A stretch of DNA of 64,000 nucleotides from Kaistia granuli DSM 23481. GTDB lineage: Bacteria > Pseudomonadota > Alphaproteobacteria > Rhizobiales > Kaistiaceae. Positions 36,508 to 45,352 of this stretch are shown here, in pieces. Within the stretch, counting starts at the first letter, position 1; each line of letters starts with the position of its first letter. The translations under genes were made by a program, and so were the position numbers. The notes beneath the pieces are model-generated. The model saw only the letters and a program-made list of their open reading frames with translations, was not told the origin of the DNA and searched no databases. Location of the stretch: the NCBI RefSeq assembly GCF_000380505.1, contig NZ_AQYH01000002.1:186001-250000 (forward strand), given 5' to 3'.

Positions 36508-37704
36508 ATGGACCGTCCCGCCAATCGCCAGGCGCGCTTCTTCGTCGCCCTCGCCATCATGGTCGCGCTGCTGAACAGCACCGCCGCCTCGCCGCTCTAT
36601 ACGAGCTACCGCATGATGTGGTCGCTCGACGCCTTCACGGTGGCGTTCATCTTCGCGATCTACGCCTTCGGCACGCTGATCGCGCTGTTCCTGCTCGGTC
36701 GCCTGTCCGACCGCCTGCCGGATCGCCGGCTGCTGATCATCCTGTCGCTCAGCATCGTCGTCGCCGGCGCGCTGATCTTCGGCTCCGCCGACAACCTCGC
36801 CACGCTGCTGATCGGCCGGCTGCTCGCCGGCGCCGGCACCGGCGGCCTGACCGGGATCGCCAACGCCGCCCTGATCGAGCTCGATCCGAAGGCCGATGCC
36901 CGCGCCAACGCCGTGCTCGCGACCGCCGTGTTCACCGCCGGCTGTGCCTTCGGCCCAGTGATCAGTTCGGCCGCGCTCTATTTCGACGCCTGGCCGCTGC
37001 ACCTGCCCTTCCTCCTGATCGCGGCGCTGGCGATCATCACGGTGATCGGACTGGCCACCGCCGGCTGGCAGCCGGCGCCGCGCGCCCTGCCCGTCATGAC
37101 TGCCGCCGCCGGATCGCCGGCCCCGGCCGGCCGCTACACCGCTTTCGCCGTCGCCGCCGGCGCCGTGATCATCGCCTGGGCGGTGGGCGCGACCTTTGCC
37201 GGGCTCGGCGTCACCTTCGTGCACGAATTGCTGAAGGTCGAAAGCCAGGCGGCGTCCGGCGTCATCGTCGCCTTCTTCCAGCTCGTCGCCGGCATCAGCC
37301 AGCTTGCCAGCCAGCGCGTCGATTCCAATCGCGCCATGGTCTGGGGAACGACGCTGATCGCGCTGGCGATCCTCGTCTGCGCCTACTCGATCTGGGCGAG
37401 CGCGCCACTGTTCTTCGTGCTCGGCACGGTCGGCAGCGGCATCGGCTATGGCGCCGCCTTCGTCGGCTCGGCCGGCATCGTCAACCGCATCGCGCCGCCG
37501 GACCGGCGGGCGACGTGGGTCTCGACCTATTACTTCACCGCCTACCTCGCCAATGCGCTACCGGTGCTGGCGCTCGGCTTCCTCGGCGACCAGCTCGGCC
37601 TGTTCGGCGCCTTCCTGTGCCTGACCGCCTTCACCGTCTGCGGCACGATCATCGTCAATAGCACTGCCCGCATCGCGCTTCGGCCGGCGTCGCGCCGACG
37701 CTGA
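36508..37704 (+). CDS. MFS transporter
   Basis: A 398-residue major facilitator with twelve predicted helices. The loop between helices 2 and 3 carries the MFS motif in FLLGRLSDRLPDRRLLI near residues 65-82. The family resembles sugar or drug efflux members with a YfcJ-like layout. It lies just upstream of a convergent SDR gene. Substrate unknown. Confidence 0.9.
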   Translation: MDRPANRQARFFVALAIMVALLNSTAASPLYTSYRMMWSLDAFTVAFIFAIYAFGTLIALFLLGRLSDRLPDRRLLIILSLSIVVAGALIFGSADNLATLLIGRLLAGAGTGGLTGIANAALIELDPKADARANAVLATAVFTAGCAFGPVISSAALYFDAWPLHLPFLLIAALAIITVIGLATAGWQPAPRALPVMTAAAGSPAPAGRYTAFAVAAGAVIIAWAVGATFAGLGVTFVHELLKVESQAASGVIVAFFQLVAGISQLASQRVDSNRAMVWGTTLIALAILVCAYSIWASAPLFFVLGTVGSGIGYGAAFVGSAGIVNRIAPPDRRATWVSTYYFTAYLANALPVLALGFLGDQLGLFGAFLCLTAFTVCGTIIVNSTARIALRPASRRR

Positions 37705-37717
37705 GGCCGGGGGATCG

Positions 37718-38512
37718 TCAGCCGAACAGACGGACGACCCCGCCGCCACCATGCACGTTGAGGGTCTGGCCGCTGACCCAGCTGCCGGCCGGCGAGCCAA
37801 GCCACAGCATGGCATTGGCGACATCTTCCGGCCGCCCCGGCCTGCCGGTCAGATTGTCGGGCCGCTTCATCCGTTCCTGCGTCGCCGCGTCGATGCCGGC
37901 GGCCTCGTAGCCCGCCGTCAGCACCGTGCCGATCAGGATCGAGTTCACCCTGACCTTCTGCGCCAGCATGTGGGCGAGGCTGACCATCATCTGGTTGAGC
38001 GCCGCCTTGGCCGTCGCATAGGCGAGGATGTCATAGGCGGGCGTCGCCGAGGAAAACGACCCGGAATTGGTGATCGAGGCATTGCCGGCCTCCAGCAGGT
38101 GCGGCAGACAGGCCATGCTCATCCGGTAGGCGCTGACCGTGTTGAGCTTGTAGGACGCGACCATCTCGTCCTCGGTGATCGCCGTCGGATCCGGATGGCG
38201 AGCACCCCAGCCGACATTGTTGACCAGGGTCGAAATGCCGCCGAACGCCGCGACGGTGGCGGCGACCACGGCCTCGATATCCGCCTTGCTGGTGACGTCG
38301 CAGGCCATGCCGATACAGGGATTGCCGGTCAGCGCGGCAATCTCCGCCGCCGTTGCAACCGCCCTGTCGCCGTCGAGATCGGCAATCATCACCGAGGCGC
38401 CAGCGCCCGCCAGCACCTTGGCAATGCCGGCGCCGATGTTCTGCGCGCCGCCGGTGACGATCGCCTGGTGCCCGGTCATGCGGAACGCGGCGAAGGCATC
38501 GTAGCTATCCAT
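37718..38512 (-). CDS. SDR family oxidoreductase (1)
   Basis: Classical short-chain dehydrogenase of 264 residues. The cofactor motif is VTGGAQNIGAGIA near residue 18. Asp at the end of the second strand (MIADLDGD) favours NAD. NNVGWG, the catalytic serine in NSGSFSSATPA and Tyr-Lys in YATAK are present. It is followed 13 bp away by the convergent MFS gene and lies just downstream of a second SDR on the same strand. Confidence 0.93.
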   Translation of the reverse strand: MDSYDAFAAFRMTGHQAIVTGGAQNIGAGIAKVLAGAGASVMIADLDGDRAVATAAEIAALTGNPCIGMACDVTSKADIEAVVAATVAAFGGISTLVNNVGWGARHPDPTAITEDEMVASYKLNTVSAYRMSMACLPHLLEAGNASITNSGSFSSATPAYDILAYATAKAALNQMMVSLAHMLAQKVRVNSILIGTVLTAGYEAAGIDAATQERMKRPDNLTGRPGRPEDVANAMLWLGSPAGSWVSGQTLNVHGGGGVVRLFG

Positions 38513-38583
38513 GGCGTCTCTCTTTCATCGTCGCCGAGCCGCGCGGACCCGGCCGGGTTTCGCAGTCTCCGTCGCGCTCTCTA

Positions 38584-39351
38584 TCAGTCGAGTTCCTGCA
38601 CGCCGCCGCCCGAGACGGTCAGCACCTGGCCGCTGATCCAGGCCGCCGCCGGCGAGCAGAGAAACAGCGCGGCGTTGGCGATATCCGAAGGCTGTCCGAG
38701 CCGGCCGAGCGGCGTGTGCTTCAGCATCGCCTTCTCGATTTCCGGCGTCAGCACGCTCCTCAGCGCGTCGGTCTTGATGGCGCCGGGCGCGATGGCGTTG
38801 ACGCGAATTCGCTTCGGGCCGAGGTCGAAGGCGGCGTTGCGGGTCAGATGATTCACCGCCGCCTTGGACGATCCATAGGAGGCCATGCGCTGGTTCTTGT
38901 TCTCGCCCGACATCGACGAGATGTTGAGGATCGCGCCGCCGCCGGCCGTCTCCATATGCGGGGCCGCCAGCTGCATCAGGCGGAACAGCGCGAAGACGTT
39001 CAGCTCATAGGCCCAGCGGAAATCCTTCATCGGCATGTCGAACGGCTTCGGACCGCCGCCGCCGGCATTGTTGACGAGGATCGTCAGCTTGCCGAACTGC
39101 GAAACCGCCTGCTCGACGGCGCGCGCCAGATGCGCCTCGTCGGTAACGTTGCATTCGATGCCGACCGCCCGGCCACCGGCCGCGACGATCGCATCGGCCA
39201 CCTGGATCGCGCCTTCCGGCTTCAGATCGGTGACGACAACCGCGGCGCCGGCCTCGGCGAAGGTCTCGGCGATCGCCCGGCCGATGCCCGCCGCGGCTCC
39301 GGTGACGATGGCGACATCCTGGTCAAGGTGGAGAAGGCGATCGATCAACAT
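38584..39351 (-). CDS. SDR family oxidoreductase (2), 7-alpha-hydroxysteroid dehydrogenase-like
   Basis: Classical SDR of 255 residues from the ATG at 39351. VTGAAAGIGRAIAE is the cofactor loop and VVTDLKPEG suggests NAD. NNAGGG, the serine in NISSMSG and the Tyr-Lys pair in YGSSK complete the active site. The ending LTVSGGGVQELD is the usual SDR tail. It forms a minus-strand pair with the SDR at 37718. Substrate unknown. Confidence 0.92.
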   Translation of the reverse strand: MLIDRLLHLDQDVAIVTGAAAGIGRAIAETFAEAGAAVVVTDLKPEGAIQVADAIVAAGGRAVGIECNVTDEAHLARAVEQAVSQFGKLTILVNNAGGGGPKPFDMPMKDFRWAYELNVFALFRLMQLAAPHMETAGGGAILNISSMSGENKNQRMASYGSSKAAVNHLTRNAAFDLGPKRIRVNAIAPGAIKTDALRSVLTPEIEKAMLKHTPLGRLGQPSDIANAALFLCSPAAAWISGQVLTVSGGGVQELD

Positions 39352-39411
39352 GGGGACACCCGGCCTTGGTTGCGAGGACGATGACCAGTCTGGCACGATC
39401 ATCGTCCCGCG

Positions 39412-39594
39412 TCATGCGGCCGGCACCGTCTGGTCGTCCCTCTCACAGGCGAGGATGGTCTGGGCCTGCTCGGCGTCCGGCAGGCCCAGGCTCTCCCAGT
39501 ATTGGGCGCCGCCCGCCAGCGTCTGGTCGAGCGGGTCGGCGCAGGCGAACACGAAGTAGCGCGCCGCCAGGCTCAGCCCGGCCTGGTCAAGCAG
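39412..39594 (-). pseudogene. Unrecognised C-terminal gene remnant (about 60 codons)
   Basis: A coding-like frame reads from just after an in-frame TAG (39597) to TGA at 39412, with pieces such as AARYFVFACADPLDQTLAGG and AQYWESLGLPDAE. It has no plausible ATG and no ribosome site; the only in-frame GTG leaves 46 residues. Codon use and amino-acid make-up look like a real protein. I do not recognise the family. It looks like the 3' end of a lost gene between the SDR and HIBADH-type genes. Confidence 0.35.
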
Positions 39595-39648
39595 CTAGCA
39601 TCGGCCGCTCGACCAGGCCGCCGAGCTTCAGCCGCGGGAGCCGCCGCC

Positions 39649-40548
39649 TCAGTCCTTCAGCTTGGTGCCGTTCTGCGCGGCGATGAAGTCGGAGATCATC
39701 GGCACGAACTTCTCGGCCTGGCCCGACGCGGCCATGGCGGCGAAATTGTTCTTCACCGCCTCGCCGAGCGTGTTCACGGCGCGGGCGCCGTCCGCCATCG
39801 AGGCCAGATAGCGCAGGTCCTTGTAAGCGTTGGAGATCGTGAAGGGGTGGGCGTTCTCGTTGCGGTCGATGACGTAGTTCATGAAGGTGTCGTAGAAGCC
39901 GCAATGCATGCGGCCCTTGCTGATCACCGAATGGAACGTATCGGGCGTGATGCCGACCTTCTGGCCGAGCGCCAGCGCCTCGGAATAGAGCGCGGCATAG
40001 CCGAGCGACAGGAAGTTGTTGAGCAGCTTCATCTTGTGGCCGGCCCCGACCGGGCCGACATGAACGATGGTCGCGGCCCAGCAGGCGATCAGCGGCTTCA
40101 CCGAGGCGAACACTTCGTCCGAAGCACCGACCAGCGCCTGCAGCGTGCCGGCGGCGGCGCCCGCCGGCGTGCCGCCGAGCGGCGCGTCGACGAAATGCAT
40201 GCCGGCCGTCTCGAGCCGGCCGGCGAGACGGGTGGTCGAAGCCGGCTCGGCGGTCGAGCAGTCGATGACGATCAGGCCCTTGCGGCCGCCCGCGAGGATG
40301 CCGTCGGCGCCCTCGATGACGGTCTCGACGTCGGCGGAACCGGTCACGCAGAGGAAGATAACGTCGGCGCCGCGCGCCATCTCGGCCGGCGTCTTCACTT
40401 CGCTGGCGCCCTTGGCGACCAGGCGCTCGACGGCTTCGCGGCGGCGATTGGCCATGACCAGCAGCGGATTGCCCTTGGTCAGGAGGTTGGTCGCCATCCC
40501 TTCGCCCATGAATCCAAGACCGATGAAGCCGACGGTGCGGTTCGACAT
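39649..40548 (-). CDS. 3-hydroxyisobutyrate dehydrogenase/tartronate semialdehyde reductase family
   Basis: NAD(P)-dependent beta-hydroxyacid dehydrogenase of 299 residues. GFIGLGFMGEGMATNL is the N-terminal cofactor motif. DAPLGGTPAGAAAG near residue 122 is the substrate loop, and the catalytic lysine is in GAGHKMKLLNNFLS near 172. ATG 40548 starts a normal-length protein; the longer open frame upstream overlaps a plus-strand gene. It diverges from the 2-hydroxyacid dehydrogenase gene over a 234-bp promoter region. Both reduce or oxidise C3-C4 hydroxyacids. Confidence 0.93.
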   Translation of the reverse strand: MSNRTVGFIGLGFMGEGMATNLLTKGNPLLVMANRRREAVERLVAKGASEVKTPAEMARGADVIFLCVTGSADVETVIEGADGILAGGRKGLIVIDCSTAEPASTTRLAGRLETAGMHFVDAPLGGTPAGAAAGTLQALVGASDEVFASVKPLIACWAATIVHVGPVGAGHKMKLLNNFLSLGYAALYSEALALGQKVGITPDTFHSVISKGRMHCGFYDTFMNYVIDRNENAHPFTISNAYKDLRYLASMADGARAVNTLGEAVKNNFAAMAASGQAEKFVPMISDFIAAQNGTKLKD

Positions 40549-40782
40549 TGCTGCAACCCCTCCCTGGGTGTTTGCATTTGATTTCATTCGCAGATTAGAG
40601 TGCCGGGCGGGTTCAGGACAAGGCAGACGACCGGCCTGTCCGTAACGAATATCCATCGGATCCGATTGCCCGGCCGCATCGCGACGGCGACGATCGAATC
40701 TGCCTATCTTGTATCCACACGCGATCCGGCCGAGGCCATGCGCTTGCCAGGATCGCGCCCCAGCCAGACCCAAGGAGCGTCC

Positions 40783-41748
40783 ATGTCTCGGCCCGAACTT
40801 CTCATGCCCGGCCGCATGCAGCAGAACGTCAATGATGCCCTCGACGCTCGATTCGTCGTGCATCGCCTGTACGAGGCGAAGGACCCGGCCGCGACGCTGG
40901 CCGAGATCGCGCCGCGCATCCAGGCGGTCGCCGTCGGCGGCGCCGTCGACGCGGCACTGATGGACAAGCTGCCGAAGCTCGAGATCGTCGCCTCGTTCGG
41001 CGTCGGCTACGACCTGGTCGACGCCAAGCATGCGGCCACCAAGGGCGTGATCGTGACCAACACGCCGGACGTGCTGACCGAGGAAGTCGCCGACACGGCG
41101 CTCGGCCTGCTGCTGATGACAGTGCGCGAACTCTCGGCTTCCGAGCGCTATCTGCGCGCCGGCAAGTGGCCCTCTGGCAACTACCCGCTCAGCGGCTCGC
41201 TGCGCGACCGCACGGTCGGCATTGTCGGCCTGGGTCGCATCGGCAAGGCGATCGCCCGCCGCCTCGAGGCCTTCGACGTCAAGGTCGTCTACCACAACCG
41301 TCGTCCGGCCGAGGACGTCTCCTACAAGTACTATGCCGACCTGACCGAGATGGCCCGGGATGTCGACACGCTGCTTTCCGTGCTGCCGGGCGGTGCCTCG
41401 ACGGAGAAGGTGATCAACCGCGCCGTGCTCGACGCGCTCGGCGCCCAGGGCGTGCTGATCAATATCGGCCGCGGCACCGTCGTCGACGAGCAGGAACTGA
41501 TCAAGGCCCTGCAGGAGAAGCGCATTCTCGCTGCCGGCCTCGACGTGTTCGAAAAGGAGCCGCAGGTTCCGGCCGAGCTGATGGCGCTCGAAAACGCCGT
41601 GCTGCTGCCGCATGTCGGCTCGGCATCGGTCTATACGCGCAACGCCATGGGCCAGCGCGTCGTCGACAATCTCTATGCCTGGCTCGACGGCAAGGCGCCG
41701 CTCAGCCCCGTCGCCGAGACGCCGTTCACCGGCTGGAAGGCGAAGTAA
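40783..41748 (+). CDS. 2-hydroxyacid dehydrogenase (glyoxylate/hydroxypyruvate reductase type)
   Basis: Catalytically complete D-2-hydroxyacid dehydrogenase of 321 residues. SFGVGYDLVD is the substrate loop, GIVGLGRIGKAIA the NAD(P) motif, LINIGRGTVVDEQEL carries the catalytic Arg, FEKEP the Glu, and LPHVGSAS the His. These residues are lost in the homologue at 6051-6977. ATG 40783 follows CAAGGAG. A strong terminator follows. Likely substrates are glyoxylate, hydroxypyruvate or a 2-ketogluconate-like acid. Confidence 0.94.
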   Translation: MSRPELLMPGRMQQNVNDALDARFVVHRLYEAKDPAATLAEIAPRIQAVAVGGAVDAALMDKLPKLEIVASFGVGYDLVDAKHAATKGVIVTNTPDVLTEEVADTALGLLLMTVRELSASERYLRAGKWPSGNYPLSGSLRDRTVGIVGLGRIGKAIARRLEAFDVKVVYHNRRPAEDVSYKYYADLTEMARDVDTLLSVLPGGASTEKVINRAVLDALGAQGVLINIGRGTVVDEQELIKALQEKRILAAGLDVFEKEPQVPAELMALENAVLLPHVGSASVYTRNAMGQRVVDNLYAWLDGKAPLSPVAETPFTGWKAK

Positions 41749-41761
41749 GGCTCAGGCCTTT

Positions 41762-41800
41762 CAGCACCCTCTCCCGCGCGCGGGAGAGGGTGCTTTTTAT
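41762..41800 (+). terminator. Rho-independent terminator after the 2-hydroxyacid dehydrogenase
   Basis: AGCACCCTCTCCCG pairs with its complement around a CGCG tip and is followed by TTTTTATT. The stop codon is 14 bp upstream. The stem core also matches the dispersed CTCTCCCG-type repeats of the window. Confidence 0.9.
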
Positions 41801-41873
41801 TGTGCGCCGCCATCGCCTCACGACTGCATGGATCCCCGCCTGCGCGGGGATGACGGAGCGTTGACAGCGCCCA

Positions 41874-42629
41874 TCAGAGCGAGAAGCCGCCGTCCGACAG
41901 ATAGACCTGGCCAGTCGTGTAGCGCGACTCATCCGAGGCCAGATAGATCGCCAGCGCCGCGATCTCCTCTGCCGTGCCGAGACGGCCCATCGGCTGGCGG
42001 TCGATGAACTGCTGGCGGATCTCTTCCACCGTCTTGCCCTGCTTCGCCGCCTGCTCGGCGATGCGGCCATCGAGCGACGGCGACTGGATCGTGCCCGGCG
42101 CGATCGAGTTCACGCGGATGCCCTGGCGGATGTAGTCGGCGGCGACCGCCTTCGTCAGGCCGACGACGGCGGCCTTCGACGCGCCATAGGCATAGCGGTT
42201 CGGGATTCCGCGAACAGAACTCGCGCCCGAAGAAATGTTGACGATCGAGCCCTCGCCCTTCTCCAGCATGCCCGGCAGGAAGGCGCGGATCGTGCGGTGC
42301 ATCGCCTTGGCGTTGATGTCGAAGGAGAGATCCCAGTCCTCGTCCGACGTCGTCAGCACGGTGCCGTGATGGACGAAGCCGGCGCAGTTGAACAGGATAT
42401 CGACCGGGCCGACCTGCTGTGCCAGCGCGTCGACCGCCGCCGTCGAGCGCACGTCCAGCGCATGCACCTCGGCGACGCCCCCGGCCTTCAGATCGGCCAT
42501 CAGCTCCGGCTTCAGATCCGTGGCGATCACATAGGCGCCCTCGGCCGCGAAGGCGAGCGCCGTGGCGTGGCCGATGCCGGCGCCCGCCGCCGTAAGAAAG
42601 GCGCGCTTGCCCGTAAGACGTCCCGTCAT
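41874..42629 (-). CDS. SDR family oxidoreductase (3), 2-keto-3-deoxy-L-fuconate dehydrogenase-like
   Basis: Classical SDR of 251 residues, close in layout to DHRS6/BDH2 and bacterial 2-keto-3-deoxy-L-fuconate dehydrogenases. LTAAGAGIGHATALAFA binds cofactor, with Asp in VIATDLKPE favouring NAD. FNCAGFVHHGTVLTTSDEDW is highly typical of this subgroup, and YGASK gives the catalytic Tyr-Lys. The ending is YLSDGGFSL. With the IlvD/Edd dehydratase and KDPG-type aldolase nearby it fits sugar-acid breakdown. Confidence 0.9.
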   Translation of the reverse strand: MTGRLTGKRAFLTAAGAGIGHATALAFAAEGAYVIATDLKPELMADLKAGGVAEVHALDVRSTAAVDALAQQVGPVDILFNCAGFVHHGTVLTTSDEDWDLSFDINAKAMHRTIRAFLPGMLEKGEGSIVNISSGASSVRGIPNRYAYGASKAAVVGLTKAVAADYIRQGIRVNSIAPGTIQSPSLDGRIAEQAAKQGKTVEEIRQQFIDRQPMGRLGTAEEIAALAIYLASDESRYTTGQVYLSDGGFSL

Positions 42630-42680
42630 GAAGATCTCTCCCGTTTATTCAGTGATGTGTCTTGAGGATGCGGCCGACAA

Positions 42681-43379
42681 TCAGAATTGCGTCCCGGCCC
42701 CGCAGTCGAGGCTCGTCTTCTGCCGGCCCTCGGCGTCGAAATTGGCGGGATCGAGCCACGCCTCGAAGCCCTGTTTTACGCGCGGCCACTCGCCGTCGAG
42801 CATCGAGAACCAGGCGGTGTCGCGATTGCGGCCCTTGACGATCATGTGCTGGCGGAACGTGCCCTCGTAGGTGAAGCCGTAGCGCTTGGCCGCCCGCCGC
42901 GACGGCGCGTTCAGATCGTTGCACTTCCACTCGTAGCGGCGATAGCCGAGATCGTCGAACACATGCCGCGCCATCAGATACATCGCCTCGGTGGCGCCGG
43001 CCGTGCGCTGCATCGCCGGCGTATAGAGGATGTTGCCGACCTCGACGGCGCGATCCTGCGGCGCGATGCGCATATAGGTGGCATGACCGACAGCGCGACC
43101 GCTCGCCTTGTCGAGGATGGTGAAGAGCAGCGGGTCGTCCTTCTTCGCCGCTTCCGCGTAGTAGGCGGAGAAGCTGGCGAAATCGGCGAACGGCCCCTGC
43201 CCCAGATAGGCCCAGAGCGCGTCGTTCTCCACGCCGGACGACCGATCGAACAGGTCGCGGCCATGGGCTGCCAGATCGAACGGCACGATCACGACGAAAC
43301 GGCCCTCGAGCGTTACCCGCCCGGGGCGCGGCGCAGGCGTCGCATCGACAACGATGCCGACGGGGACGGTCGATGTCAC
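42681..43379 (-). CDS. GNAT family N-acetyltransferase (RimJ/RimL type)
   Basis: A 232-residue acetyltransferase. Family marks are AVGHATYMRIAPQDRAVEVG, ILYTPAMQRTAGATEAMYLM near residue 115, YRRYEWKCNDLNAPSRRAAKRYGF and GTFRQHMIVKGRNRDTAWF. This is the layout of RimJ/RimL-like proteins that modify amino groups of peptides or small molecules. Its ATG overlaps the stop of the PEP mutase-family gene by four bases, so the two are coupled. Confidence 0.9.
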   Translation of the reverse strand: MTSTVPVGIVVDATPAPRPGRVTLEGRFVVIVPFDLAAHGRDLFDRSSGVENDALWAYLGQGPFADFASFSAYYAEAAKKDDPLLFTILDKASGRAVGHATYMRIAPQDRAVEVGNILYTPAMQRTAGATEAMYLMARHVFDDLGYRRYEWKCNDLNAPSRRAAKRYGFTYEGTFRQHMIVKGRNRDTAWFSMLDGEWPRVKQGFEAWLDPANFDAEGRQKTSLDCGAGTQF

Positions 43380-44209
43380 GATTGCGAACCTCTGGCGAAG
43401 GGAGCGAAGAAACGGTTGAGATCGGCGCCAGGCTCCGCCTCGGCCGCGCCCTTGAGCGTGCCGGAGCCCGCCACCTCGCGCGCCAGCCGCAGGAATCCAC
43501 CATAGGCGGCGCGGGCGAGCGCGGTCGCCAGCGACACACGGCGGACGCCGGCAGCGGCGAGATCGGCGATCGGCTGCAAGGGATCGAGCGCGATGACGTT
43601 GATCGGCTTGCCGCCGGCGGCGTCCATCACGGCGGCGATCGCGGCGCCATCGAGCTTGCCCGGCACGAACAGCACGTCGGCGCCGGCCTCGGCGAAGGCG
43701 GCGATGCGGCGGCAGGCTTCCGCCAGGCCGCCCGGATGGCCGGTAAGCAGCGCCTCGCTGCGCGCCGTCAGCAGCACGTCCGGCCCGACCGCGTCGATGG
43801 CGGCGCGCGCCGCGCGGACCCGGTCGACGGCATGGTCGAATTCATAAAGCGAGCGATCCGCCGCCATGTCCTCGACCGAGAGGCCGGCGACGCCGGTCTC
43901 GACGCAGAGCGCGACATTGGTGGCGACCGCCTCGGCGGTATCGGCGAAGGCGTTGCCGAAATCGGCGTTCACCGGCAACTCCGTGGCGGCGACGATCTCG
44001 GCGATATGCGCCAGCATGGTGTCACGGTCGACGGCGCCATCCGGCAGGCCGCGGCTGAAGGCGAAGCCGCCCGACGTCGTCGCCAGCGCCGGAAAATCGA
44101 GCCCGGCCAGAAGGCGGGCACTGCCGATATCCCAGGGGTTGGGCATGACGAAGCAGCCCGCCTCGTGCAGCTTGCGGAAATTGGCGCGGCGCGCCGCGAT
44201 CAATGTCAT
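43376..44209 (-). CDS. Isocitrate lyase/PEP mutase family protein
   Basis: A 277-residue member of the isocitrate lyase/phosphoenolpyruvate mutase superfamily. FVMPNPWDIGSARLLAGLDFPALATTSGGFAFS, split as two family blocks, and NADFGNAFADT (metal-site region) and GVAGLSVEDM are present. The KKCGH catalytic motif of isocitrate lyases is missing, so it is more like oxaloacetate decarboxylase or carboxyvinyl-type members. Exact reaction unknown. It is translationally coupled to the GNAT gene. Confidence 0.88.
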   Translation of the reverse strand: MTLIAARRANFRKLHEAGCFVMPNPWDIGSARLLAGLDFPALATTSGGFAFSRGLPDGAVDRDTMLAHIAEIVAATELPVNADFGNAFADTAEAVATNVALCVETGVAGLSVEDMAADRSLYEFDHAVDRVRAARAAIDAVGPDVLLTARSEALLTGHPGGLAEACRRIAAFAEAGADVLFVPGKLDGAAIAAVMDAAGGKPINVIALDPLQPIADLAAAGVRRVSLATALARAAYGGFLRLAREVAGSGTLKGAAEAEPGADLNRFFAPFARGSQS

Positions 44210-44244
44210 GCTGTTCCTCGCCCTCGACCCGCCGATCTTAGCGA

Positions 44245-44454
44245 TCAGGCGTCCGATGTCGATGCGTCAGGGCCGCTTTCGCGCCGTCCGGGAACGGCGA
44301 TCCCCCGCCGCTGCAGTTCCTCGGCGATGAGGCGGGGAACGGCGCGGCAGCCGCAATGGGCGGCATGCGCGAGATGCCAGTCGACGCGCTGGTCCAGCGT
44401 CGGCTTTTCCGGCATCGGATGAGCTTCGTGCCAGGCGGCGTTCAGCTTGCTCAA
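44245..44454 (-). CDS. Conserved hypothetical small protein (69 aa)
   Basis: Begins KLNAAWHEAHPMPEKPTLD and contains RVDWHLAHAAHCGCRAVP, so it is rich in His and has a CxC pair, which could bind metal. I recall similar small Rhizobiales proteins of unknown role with AWHxxHPMP, and length and reading frame are credible. It lies 35 bp upstream of the PEP mutase-family gene on the same strand and 24 bp after the next small gene. Confidence 0.7.
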   Translation of the reverse strand: MSKLNAAWHEAHPMPEKPTLDQRVDWHLAHAAHCGCRAVPRLIAEELQRRGIAVPGRRESGPDASTSDA

Positions 44455-44478
44455 GACATGGATCCCCCTGTGCGCCCG

Positions 44479-44784
44479 TCAGAACCTGGCTTCGATGTCC
44501 CATTCGTCGTCGAGCTCGTCGCGGATCGCCGCGACGATCATCTGGCCCTCGGCGCGCCAGACGACTTCCGCCTCGGCGCTCGGGAAGCGCGACGACTTCG
44601 GATCGGCGGGATCGAAGATGGCGTCGAAGGCGTCGCTCCACGCCTCGATCCGGTCGAGCAGATCGTCGGAGAGGTCGAGATCGTCCGCTTCGATCGGCAC
44701 GACGGGCTTGTTGTCCGGAACCAGCCAGAAGTGCTGGCCGATACCCTCGGGCGATATTCTCAAGCGTGGCAATCGAGCCTCCAC
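44479..44784 (-). CDS. Hypothetical protein (about 101 aa)
   Basis: Acidic protein with VPDNKPVVPIEADDLDLSDDLLDRIEAWSDAFDAIFDP across its middle and a C-terminus ending DDEWDIEARF. No family recognised. GTG at 44784 (VEARLPRLRISPEG) is the likeliest start, as the extension to 44856 runs into repeat sequence. It precedes the 69-residue gene by 24 bp, so the two may be cotranscribed. Confidence 0.6.
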   Translation of the reverse strand: MEARLPRLRISPEGIGQHFWLVPDNKPVVPIEADDLDLSDDLLDRIEAWSDAFDAIFDPADPKSSRFPSAEAEVVWRAEGQMIVAAIRDELDDEWDIEARF

Positions 44785-45352
44785 GAAACGGGAAAGACGA
44801 CAATTAGGCCAAGATCGATCGGGATGGAATTCTTCCTGTTGCCTGTCCTCGACCATCCAGACGTCCGGGCCCTTTCAGGCGGGTCGCGCGGCTCCCTTTC
44901 CTTGAACCTCCCCCTTGAGGGGAGGTCGAAAACGCCCTTCCCGTTTCGGGAGGGGGTGCTGGAAATCCGACGATGAAACCCCTCCGCAAGACGGCCCGGA
45001 GGCGGTCTTGACCCTCCCTCAAGGGTACGGTTCGGGCACCTCAGGATGATGGCCGAGCCTTGGGAATGAGAGATCCCGCCAATATGCCCACCCTCCGCCG
45101 TCATCCCGGCGAAGGCCGGGATCCAGACACACCTGCCCGTGCCGAGCGGGCTAGACCAGGATTTCTCGGCCGGTGTTCATGGGCCCCGGCCTCCGCCGGG
45201 GCGACGACCTCCATGGTCAGTCACCTCTCCCTCGAGGAAGGTGAAGAACATCCCGTCCGATGGACCACTCCCCCCGAAACAACATGACCGGCCGCGAGGG
45301 CCGGTCATGCAGGGTTCGAAACGTCCGGAGGCCAAAGCCCCCGGGCGAAGGA
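44785..45352. other. Repeat-rich intergenic region (568 bp)
   Basis: No credible gene. It holds a CTCCCCCTTGAGGGGAG hairpin near 44907, a CACCTCAGGATGATGG repeat near 45038, the inverted composite repeat at 45093-45206 and another CTCCCTCGAG unit near 45226. It lies between the small hypothetical genes and the dehydratase gene. Confidence 0.6.
45093..45206 (-). repeat. Composite palindromic repeat, copy 2
   Basis: Inverted relative of the element at 15312-15422. It has the same cores, ATCCCGGCGAAGGCCGGGAT near 45103 and CCCCGGCCTCCGCCGGGG near 45184, with about 38 and 31 bases shared by hand alignment and an unrelated spacer. A lone variant of the first core lies near 41828 (ATCCCCGCCTGCGCGGGGAT). 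Confidence 0.7.
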
